Source: Coemansia sp. RSA 1804 (Eukaryota; Kickxellomycota; Kickxellomycetes; Kickxellales; Kickxellaceae). From it: a stretch of 25,358 nucleotides of DNA. Under the pieces are notes generated by a model that was not told the DNA's origin, ran no database searches, and saw only the letters and a program-made list of their open reading frames with translations. Every line of letters begins with the position of its first letter. Position 1 is the first letter of the stretch. The stretch is from positions 1 through 25,358 of the forward strand of contig JANBTH010000221.1 in NCBI GenBank assembly GCA_027578815.1, read 5' to 3'. Position numbers and translations under genes: made by a program. Below, in pieces: positions 8,386 through 18,600 of this stretch.

Positions 8386-9508
8386 GTAAGTAATTGGCAC
8401 ATTATTTTGGCCCCTCTCCCTTGTCAGCGTATAGTGTGCAGAACAACAGAACATGGATCTCCTTGTTGATATTTGTGGTTGCGGCTATTGTGAGGCGGGA
8501 GTTGGGAGTTCCGTCCAATAAATGTCAACTAGCCGGGCTTTTTGGCTGTTGCGGACCAAAGCAAAGCAAACCAGCGATTGCTATATGCCGCCTGTGCTAC
8601 TTTACTTGCTCTACTGCCCTTGGTCTGCTGTATTGCCGTCGGTTTGTGCAACCCGGTCGTTGGCAGCGTGGAGCAAAGGAAAGAAAGCCTGCAACAGGCG
8701 GTGGTCCAATGCTATTAGCGATTGATTTCCCCTTTACTGCTGCCAGAGTGGACAGACAGACTTTTTTGGGGGGAACTTTTGTTCATTCGCTTTTGCGCGC
8801 CTTTCTGGGTTGCTTTCGCACAGCCTATTACTTTCCTGTCTCCCTATGCGCGTTGCGTCTGGTTTTTTGGGTTTGGTTTTGGTGCTGGTGTTTGTTTGGA
8901 GGAACAGAAAACCCGCTGCTCGCATGCGTTGTTTCTTTTTGCCTTTTCCTGCTTGGATCGATTGAGATGGATTGGACATGAGAAATGAATGCTTGCCGAT
9001 TGCTTGGCCACAACCAAGCTGACTATTCAGAGCGTCCTTCCCGTTGTTAGTTTTGCAGAAAGTAAAATTTTTCTTCCCTGGTTCATCTGACCAACGAGCG
9101 CAAAAAGTGGCGGGTGTGCAGTGCAGGCGAGCGGGGGCTGTTCCAGGTGTTTGCCGATCTTTTTCCCTCTCATTCCATGTTTCCTCTAACAGCGTGTCCA
9201 GAATCCTATTAGCTGGGCAACGCGTTTGGAAAAGGAAAGTCCCGTGCTGGGAGGGAGGATGACTATTTGCTTTATTTGGGTTTAGTGCCCAGAGTGCTGC
9301 GATTCTGCCACGTTTGCCATTATTTCTCTTTCTCCCCCTTCTCGATTGTTTTTCCGGCCGAGACTGCAAGAGCCACAGCCGAAAAAGAAAACAGAAAAAA
9401 AGGGGGATTTCACATCGCGTACATCCACACAAAAACTAAAAAGAATTTGGTATCTTGGTTCTCCATCTCTCTTTCCGCCGGTTTGCTTGTTCTTACTTTA
9501 TTCTATAG
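8386..9508 (+). other. Possible 5'-UTR intron of FAS
   Basis: GTAAGT at 8386-8391 is a strong 5' splice site, and TTCTATAG ending at 9508 is a reasonable 3' splice site after a T-rich run; CTTAC about 15 bases before it could serve as a branch site. Splicing would join a short first exon after the TATA box to the CAA/CAG-rich leader and ATG 9685. At 1.1 kb this would be long for a fungal intron, and other acceptors exist, so this is tentative. Confidence 0.2.
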
Positions 9509-9540
9509 TTAGCGTTCGTCACAAGCATATCACTGCGGCT

Positions 9541-9583
9541 AGCAACAACAGCAACAGCAACAGCAACAACAGCAACAACAAAA
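9541..9583 (+). repeat. CAA/CAG-rich repeat in the FAS leader
   Basis: Imperfect AGCAAC/AACAGC units in the probable 5' untranslated leader, ending about 100 bases before the FAS ATG. Unstructured CAA repeats in leaders are compatible with efficient ribosome scanning. The frame is open here in line with FAS, but no ATG precedes 9685 in it, so the tract is probably not translated. Confidence 0.7.
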
Positions 9584-9684
9584 GCCATATCAAAAGCTAC
9601 AGCTTAACTAACACCAAGGCGATCCGTGCTAGTAGCCAACTTGCGTTCAGCAGCAGCCCTATTACTTCACCACGACACACAACC

Positions 9685-12600
9685 ATGACCGTACATCAGC
9701 AGGCAAAGAGCGCAGCAGATGCGCTGCGTCCGTTGAATATCAAGTACTCGACGACAGAAATCACGGTCCTGATTGGCAACGAGCTCTGGGCGGCGGCCGA
9801 GCAGATGCGCGAGCAGTTCCATGGCTCTGCGTGGGCGGCAGGCGCGCCCTCCGACGCCGAGAGCAACGACGTTGAGCCTGTGGAGCTGGCAGCACGCTTC
9901 CTCAAGCTCTGCGTGACGCAGATGACGGCAGCGCAGTCCGAAGGCCAGCCTTGGACTGGGCTTGTGCGTGTTCTGCTTAAGCACTTCCGCGACACCTTCC
10001 TGCGGGGCAACGATGTGCACGCAGCCAGCGAGGCGCTTTCTTTGGGCGCGCGGAAGGCAGTCATCAACGCCTACTACTCGGCGCAGGTGGCACTTGACGA
10101 CCACGCCGCCGTGTCATCGGCACTGCTTACTAGCGCTCAGAATGGAAGTGCATCACTCTTTGCGGTGTTTGGTGGTCAGGGCAACGTGGAAGAGTACTTT
10201 GACGAGACGCAGGAGGTTTTTGATACGTACGAGCCGCTTGTGCGCGACTTTGCAGAGCGGATGTCGGCAGCACTGAAGCGCGCAGCCAACACGCCGCAGG
10301 CACAAACAGCGTGCCCCAAGGGTCTGGACATCATTGGGTGGTTGGCCAGCCCCGAAGCGCGCCCAGACCTGCAGTATCTGCTTAGTGTGCCGATAAGTCT
10401 GCCGATCGTCGGCTTCACGCAGCTTCTGCATCTTTTGGTGCTGTGCAAGGTTACCGGCCGGACGCCCCGCGAGGTCGCATCGCTGTTTAAGGGCGCCACC
10501 GGTCACAGCCAAGGCATCATCACGTCGGTTGTGCTTGCATCCATGACTGACTACGAATCGCTCTACTCGCTTTCCGAGAAGGCCCTGGGCATGCTCTTTT
10601 CCATCGGTATGCACTCGCAGCTGGCACAGCCACACACCACCACTAACCCCGCCATCCTCGAAGACTCGCTTGAGAACTCCGAGGGCACGCCCGGCCCCAT
10701 GCTCAGCATCTCGCGTCTGCGCCAGAGCGACGTTGAGAAGCACATTGAGGCGACTAACCGCCATCTTCCGGCCGACCGCCAGATTGCGCTGTCATTGATA
10801 AACGGTCCGCGGTCGTTCGTTGTCACTGGTCCGTCGCAATCGTTGTACGGTCTCAATCTCAGCTTACGCAAGCTCAAGGCGCCTGCAGGGCTCGACCAGA
10901 ACCGCGTGCCGTTCTCACAGCGCAAGCTTCAGTTCTCCACGCGCTTCCTGCCAATTGCCGCGCCCTTCCACTCCGAGTACCTGTCGGCCGCTCCCGAGGC
11001 TGCTATGCGCGATATCTTGGCTAACGATTGGACACTCGACGCTGCTGATCTACACATCACTGTCTACGGCGGCGATGATGGCAGCGACCTGAGCCAGGAG
11101 AAGGACCTCACGCGCAAGCTTGTTGACAGTCTGTGTGTGCTGCCGGTTGACTGGCCCAGGGCCACCGCCGTCGACGGCATCACCCATGTGGTTGACTTTG
11201 GTCCCGGCGGCGTCAGCGGCATCGGCGGTCTGACCAACCGCAACAAGGAAGGCACTGGCGTGCGCGTTGTTCTTGCTGGCGCGCTCGAGTCCAGCAACAA
11301 TGATCTGAGCGCCAAGACGGCACTCTTCGATACTCGCGTGTCGTCTGTGGTCTTCTCCCAGGACTGGAAGCGCGACTTTGCACCGCGCCTTGTGCGCACA
11401 GAGTCTGACGGCAAGATCCACATTGACACGCCAATGAGCCGTCTTCTGGGCAAGCCTCCTGTCATGGTTGCTGGCATGACGCCCTCAACCATCAGCGACG
11501 TCTTTGTCTCCGCTGTGATGCGTGCCGGGTACCACATTGAGCTGTCCGGCGGTGGACACTTCAGCGAGCCCATGCTGCGCGACAAGGTCGACAAGATCCT
11601 CAAGTCCGTTGATCCGGGTCTTGGCGTCTCCATCAACTCGATCTACATCAACCCGTTCCTGTGGAACATCCAGTACCCAGCAATGCAGGGCATGCGCCGC
11701 GAGGGCATCCCCATGGAGGGCTTGTGCATTGGTGCTGGTGTGCCGTCCTACGAGGTCACCAATGAGATCATCGCCAGCATCCGTGCGGTTGGATTCCGTC
11801 ATATTGGCTTGAAGCCCAGCTCGGTATCCACGATTCGCCTGGTTATCAAGATTGCACAGGCCAACCCTGACTTCCCAATTCTCTTGCAGTGGACCGGCGG
11901 TCGTGCTGGTGGCCACCACTCGTTTGAGGACTTCCATCAGCCCATTCTTGAGACGTATGGTGCAGTACGTGCCCAGAAGAACATTGTTCTTGTTGCTGGA
12001 TCCGGGTTTGGCGGCGCCGATGACACGCTTCCCTATCTCACTGGAGAGTGGAGCAAGCGCTTTGACTGTGCGCCGATGCCGTTTGACGGTTGCCTGTTTG
12101 GCTCGCGCGTCATGGTTGCCCAGGAGGGCAGTGCATCGGATTCGGTCAAGGCGGCAATTGTAGCAGCACCGGGCATTGACGACTCGGAGTGGGAGAAGAC
12201 GTACAAGGGTCCTGCTGGGGGTATCGTCACAGTGCTCTCAGAGCTTGGCGAGCCTATCCACAAGATAGCAACGCGCGGTGTGATGTTCTGGAAGGAGATG
12301 GATGACACCGTTTTCTCTCTGCCACGCGACAAGCGTCTGCCTGCGCTGCTGGCAAAGAAGGAGTATATCATCAACCGCCTTAACGCAGACTTCCAGAAGC
12401 CGTGGTTCGGCAAGAAGGCCGATGGGTCGAATGCGGATCTCGAGGAAATGACCTACGCCGAGGTAGCCAACCGTCTGCTTGAGGTGCTGTATATCAAGCA
12501 CCAGTCGCGGTGGATCGATGTCACCATGCGCAACCTTGTTGGCGACTATCTGCTGCGCATGGAGGAGCGCTTTATTTCCAGCGAGAGTGCGGCCACGCTG

Positions 12601-15600
12601 CAGTCGTTTAACCAGATCAACGAGCCATTTGCGCAGGTCAAGGCTATTCTTGACCAGTATCCAGAAAGCTACACACAGCTGCTGGCAAGCGAGGATATCC
12701 AGTTCTTCATCAACCTGTGCATGCGGCCGGGACAGAAGCCAGTTCCGTTCATTCCACTTATGGACAAGGACTTCCACATCTGGTTCAAGAAGGACTCCCT
12801 GTGGCAGGCCGAGGACGTCGATGCTGTTGCAGACCAGGATGTTGGTCGTGTGTGCATTCTTCAGGGCCCGGTAGCTGTGCGCTACTCGACCAAGGCCAAC
12901 GAGCCAGTCAAGGAGATCCTCGACAACATCTACAACGGACAGATTGCGTCCCTGCTTGAGCGCTACTACAGTGGCGATGAGTCCAAGGTCCCTGTTGTTG
13001 GCTACATCGGAAATGCGCCAGCAGTGCATCCTGCTCTGCCTCATGTGCACACTGAGGTTTCAGCAACTGAGCGCATCTACACGCTGCCCAAGAACAAGGC
13101 GCAGCTTCCTGAGACTGAGGCGTGGCTCGAAGTGCTTGCTGGCAGCGAGCAGACCTGGCTTCGTGCGTTCCTGACTACGCCGATTGTTGTGCAGAACTAC
13201 AAGTACGAGAGCAACATCACCCAGCGTGTTCTTCGTCCGCGTGCCGGCCAGATTGTGAAAGTTGCGCTTGACGAGAGCGGACGCCCCACGGGTGTTGAGA
13301 TTACCGATGAAAGTGGATACAAGGCGCTTGACTTTGCGCTTGACGGTGACGGTGTCATCCACTTCAACATGCACTCGTCGCCACGCGGTGCCGTTTGCAC
13401 ATTGGAGCTGTTGTTCCGGTACCAGGCAAGCATGCCGTTTGCGCCTATCCACGAGGTGATGGAGGGCCGCAATGAGCGCATCAAGCGCTTCTACGCGCAG
13501 GTGTGGTTTGAGAACAGCAGCGATGGCGAGTCGGTTATCAGCGTTGCTGATCCCGAGTTTGAGTTTGTGCACAATAATGAGAAGATATGCAAGGAGGACA
13601 TCCGCCAGTTCTGCCTTGTTGTTGGCAACCAGTCGGACCGCTACGTTGAGCACACCGATGGCGTTGTCTACGCACCAATGGACTTTGCCGGACGCGCTTG
13701 CTGGCCAATGACGTGCAAGACAATTCTGCCCAAGATTGTTGATGGCGATGTGCTGAATCTGGTGCACATGTCCAACGGATTCCGCATCCTGGACGGGGCT
13801 GAGCCGCTGCGTGCTGGCGACGTTGTTGAGAGCAAGGCCAAGATTGTCGAGGTCACCAATGAGGAGACCGGCAAGCGCTCTCGCATCAAGGGCTACGTGT
13901 ACCGCGATGGCAAGCCTATTGTGGAAGTCACCACGTCGTTCTTCTACCGCGGCGCATTCTCCGACTTTGCAAACACTTACCGCAACGTCGATGAGCGGCC
14001 GTCCCGCATTACTCTGCAGTCGACCAAGGACATTGCCGTGCTCAAGTCCAAGGAGTGGTTTGTTCCCCTTGAGGCTGCGTCTGGCCATGAGCTGCATCCT
14101 GGCGCCATCCTCGAGTTCCGCCTGTCGTCGCAGTACCGCTTCAAGGCGCGCACTGTGTACTCGAACATCAAGACGTCTGGCAAGGTCATGATGCAGGTTT
14201 CGACCAAGGAGTACGTGCATATTGCCGACGTGTCGTACGAGTGCGGCGAGTCTTACGGCAACCCTGTTGTTGAGTATCTCAAGCGTCATGGTCAGCCAAT
14301 TGAGGATTCGTACTACTTTGAGAACGGCGGCTACTCGGTCATGCCCAGAGGTAATGAGTTTTCCTCAATCACGCATTCGCCTGGTACCAACTCTGCGTAC
14401 TCGAACATTTCGAACGACCATAACCCGATCCACACCAACCCCTACTTTGCCGACTACGCCGATCTGCCAGGCACTATTACCCACGGCATGTGGACCAGTG
14501 CTTCTTCGCGCAAGTTTGTCGAGACCTTTGCTGCTGACAACCATCCCGAGCGTGTTAAGGCGTACGAGGTTGAGTTTGTTGGCATGGTTCTCCCCAACGA
14601 CCAGCTGGAGACCAAGCTGCTTCACGTTGGTATGAAGGACGGACGCAAGCTGATCAAGGTCACCACCTTTAACCAGCACGGCGACAAGGTGCTCGAGGGC
14701 ATGGCCGAGGTTGAGCAGCCGATTACTGGTTACACATTCACTGGCCAGGGCTCGCAGGAGACCGGCATGGGCATGGAGCTGTATGCCCAGTCCGAGGTTG
14801 CACGCCAGCTGTGGGATCGTGCCGACAAGCACATGCTTGATACCTACGGTATCTCGATTCTTGACATTGTGCGCAACAATCCGAAGGAACGCACCGTGTA
14901 CTTTGGAGGCGATAAGGGCGCCAATATCCGCAACAACTACTGCTCGCTGACCTACGAGACTGTGGATTCGGAAGGCAACTCGAAGGTTTTGCGCCTGTTC
15001 CCCGATATTGTTGAGGATTCTCCGTTCTACACATTCAAGTCGCCCAACGGTCTGCTGCAGGCCACGCAGTTCACTCAGCCGGCGCTGATGCTCTTCGAAC
15101 TGTCGTCGTATGCTGATATGCGTGCCAAGTCGTTGATCCAGAAGAATGCGCCGTTTGCAGGCCACTCGCTTGGCGAGTACGGTGCACTTAGCGCTATTGG
15201 CGAGGTCCTTGCAGTCACTGCAGTTGTCGAGGTCGGTTTCTACCGTGGTATGACGATGCAGCGTGCAGTCGAGCGTGACTCGCTTAACCGGTCGCAGTAC
15301 AGCATGATGGCAGTTAACCCGGCACGCGTTGGCAAGAGCTTCAGCCAAGAGGCGCTTGAGTTTGTCATCAGCTCGATCCGCCACCAGGCAAAGGGACTGC
15401 TTGAGATTGTCAACCACAATGTTGAGAACTGGCAGTACGTGGTTGCTGGAGAGCTGCGGCTTTTGGACACGCTGACCAACGTGCTTAACTTTATCTTCAG
15501 CCAGAAGATTGATGTTTCCAAGCTGATCACCGAGATGCCGCTGGAGGACGTTCAAGAGCAGCTGGGCAAGATCATTGATGGTGCGCTGGTTAAGGCTGAC

Positions 15601-18600
15601 GAGAAGCAGACGCGCGATGGATTCATCCATCTTGAGCGTGGTCAATCGACTATTCCGCTGTTGGGCATCGATGTGCCGTTCCACTCGAGCTTCCTCTTGT
15701 CGGGTGTTGGACCATTTCGCAACTTCTTGCTGAAGAAGCTGCGTGTTAATGACCTGAACTACAGTCTGCTCAAGCATCTGTACATCCCCAACCTGACGGC
15801 CAAGCCTTTCGAGGTGACCAAGACGTACTTTGAGGATGTTCATGAGCTGACTGGATCTGCTCGCATTGCTCGCGCTCTGAAGAGCTGGGATGAGGCGATG
15901 CTCAGCGACCCTGCTGAGGTTCAGCGTCTGTCCCATGTGCTGCTTATCGAGCTGCTTGCTTACCAGTTTGCGTCGCCTGTGCGCTGGATTGAGACTCAGG
16001 ACCAGCTGTTCAAGGTCTACGGTATTGAGCGGTTCATTGAGTTTGGTCCAAGCCCAACACTTTGCGGCATGGCGCAGCGGACGCTCAAGTTCAAGTATGA
16101 GGCATACGATGATGCTATTGCTCATCGCCGCTCGACCCTCTGCTACTCGAAGAACGAGAAGGAGCTGTACTACAACCATGATCCAGAGCCCGAGGCTGGA
16201 GTTGAAGCCGAGGAGGCCCCTGCTGCGGCATCTGCTACTCCAACACCCGCAGCACCAGTTGCTGCTGCTGCTGCGCCCGTGGCTGCTGCTGCTGCAGCTG
16301 CCCCATCGGGATCCGGTGCTGCTATCGACGATGTCCCAGTCAAGGTAATTGACATTATCCATACGATTGTGTGCCAGAAGCTCAAGAAGTCGCTTGACGA
16401 GGTGCCAGTCTCCAAGTCGATCAAGGAGCTTGTTGGCGGAAAGTCCACTCTGCAGAACGAGATCCTTGGTGACCTGCAGAAGGAGTTCGGTAACGATGTG
16501 CCTGAAAAGTCTGAAGAGACACCGCTCAACGAACTTGCAGAGAGCATCACGTCGTTCAACGGCGCTCTTGGCAAGCACTCGTCCAGCCAGGTTGCACGTC
16601 TGATCAGCGGCAAGATGCCTGGAGGCTTTGCCCAATCCGCTGCACGCGGATACCTGCAGACCAAGTACGGGCTTGGTCCTCAGCGCCAGGACGGTCTCCT
16701 GCTTGTTGCACTGACCAACGAGCCTGTCGCGCGTCTGGGAAGCGAGGCTGACGCCAAGGCATGGCTTGACACCATTGCGCAGCTGTACGCCAAGAAGGCA
16801 GGAATCACCTACTCGTCCGGTGGCGCTGGAGCTGCTGGCGGAGCAGGTGGAGCAGCGGTTGCTGTTATCAACAGCGAGGCCTTTGACAAGGCGCAGCGTG
16901 AGCAGAATCGCATGGTTACGCAGCAACTTGAAGTTCTTGCGCGGTATCTGGGTATTGATCTGCGCAAGGGCGAGCGGTCGTTTGAGGCGTCCAAGGTTGA
17001 GAATGGGCTTCTTCAGACCGAGGTTGATCTGTGGATGGAGGAGCATGGCGAGTTCTACGCCAGCGGAATCAAGCCATCGTTTGACGCGCGCAAGGCCCGC
17101 CACTTTGACTCGTACTGGAACTGGGCTCGTCAGGACGCGCTTATCCTGTACTACGAGATCCTGTTTGGTCGCCTAACAGAGGTGGATCGCGAGATCACTT
17201 CGCAGTGCATTCGTCTGATGAACCGTGCTAACCCCGCTCTGATGAAGTACATGGCTTACCATATTGCCAAGACCGACGAGACCAAGGGCGAGACGTACAA
17301 GCTGGCGCGCGAGTACGCGCAGATGCTGTATGAGAACTGCGAGGTTGCGTTGACCCATCCTCCTGTGTACAAGGATGTTGGGTTCCCAACAGGTCCTCAG
17401 ACCAAGGTTGCAGCCAACGGCGACATCGACTACGCTGAGGTGCAGCGGCCGGAGGAGCGCAAGCTTCTTGACTATGTGCGCACGATGCAGGCTGGTGGCG
17501 AGCTGACAAAGTTCTCGAGTCGCCAGCGGGTTGAGCAGAACCTTGCCAAGATCTACCGTATCATCAAGCAGCAGAACGCGATGAAGAAGGACAGCAAGCT
17601 GGCGATCCAAGGCCTGTACACGGATGTTCTGCGTGCGCTGCGCATGTCTCCTAAGATCATGGAGGAGTCAGGCGCACGCCGTATCTTTAGCAGGTCGCGT
17701 ATGTCGCTGGCGCCAGAGGGAGCACCACAGGCGACAGCGGCGCCGTCTGCAGAGTCTGTTGCAGCGCCAAAGGAGACTATTCCGTTCCTGCATCTGAAGC
17801 GCAAGGCGCCAACGGGCGAGTGGGAGTTCAACTCGAAGCTCACTGGCATGTACCTGGATGTTCTGGCTGAGATGTGCAACAACGGCCAGACTTATGAGAA
17901 TAAGAATGTTCTGATGACCGGATGCGGCAAGGACTCGATTGGCGCAGAAGTGCTGAAGGGTCTGCTGTCTGGCGGTGCAAAGGTTGTTGTGACGACATCG
18001 CGGTACAACCGGGACAACATGCTGTACTACCAGAACATCTACCAGCAGTTTGGATCGCGTGGAGCGTCGCTGATTGTGGTGCCGTTTAACCAAGGGTCGC
18101 TGCAGGACGTGAAGAACCTGGTTGAGTTCATCTACGATGACTCGCCGCGCACGGAGAACCTCGGATGGGATCTGGACTACGTGATTCCGTTTGCTGCGAT
18201 TCCAGTGCAGGGTCGCGAGATCACGGACATTGACTCGCGGGCGGAGCTGGCGCATCGCATTATGATGACCAACCTGATGCGTCTGCTTGGCGAGATCAAG
18301 ACGCACAAGGCGCAGCGCGGGTACGAGACAAGACCGGCGCAGGTGATTCTTCCGCTGTCGCCCAACCACGGACTGTTTGGGTCGGACGGACTGTACAGCG
18401 AGAGCAAGATTGCGCTGGAGACGCTGTTCAACAGATGGTACTCGGAGTCGTGGTCAGCGTATCTGACAGTCACGGGCACTGTGATTGGCTGGACTCGCGG
18501 CACAGGACTGATGAATGTCAACAACATTGTTGCCGAGGGCATCGAGAAGCTTGGTGTGCGCACATTCTCCACGCAGGAGATGGCGTTCAACATCATGGGT

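Larger units (their letters stand above)
5715..9684. other. 4 kb intergenic region upstream of FAS
   Basis: Nearly 4 kb without a gene I can support. It contains the INSIG 3' flank (T-rich just after the stop, AATAAA at 6093-6098), a CRE at 6146-6153, a hairpin between direct repeats (6394-6467), a (GA)8 run, inverted CCAAT boxes at 7281 and 7311, an Ino2/4-type E-box at 7802, a C12 run and a TATA box at 7924. A good donor (8386) and an acceptor (9508) follow. About 8390-9260 is visibly richer in G and C than its flanks, but its open frames (for example 8394-8981 plus, 8734-9432 minus) overlap on opposite strands and give low-complexity or Cys/Trp/Phe-rich products with no recognisable domain. 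Most of the region is best explained as FAS promoter and leader. Confidence 0.6.

Noticed and set aside
8394..8981. 195-codon plus-strand frame in the spacer before FAS.
   Set aside because: The product is Cys/Trp/Phe-rich with no known domain. It overlaps a 232-codon minus-strand frame of equal quality and lies in a likely leader or intron.
9346..9684. In-frame upstream extension of FAS by 113 codons.
   Set aside because: It begins with TTG, has no ATG, and is low-complexity Ser/Asn-rich sequence from a CAA/CAG repeat. The Fas1-like N-terminus begins just after ATG 9685.
14365..17103. A 912-codon open frame antisense to FAS (also 888 codons at 18454-21120 and 409 at 13060-14289).
   Set aside because: These are shadows of the strongly biased FAS codon usage, which avoids TTA, CTA and TCA and so leaves few antisense stops. 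The products show no recognisable domain.
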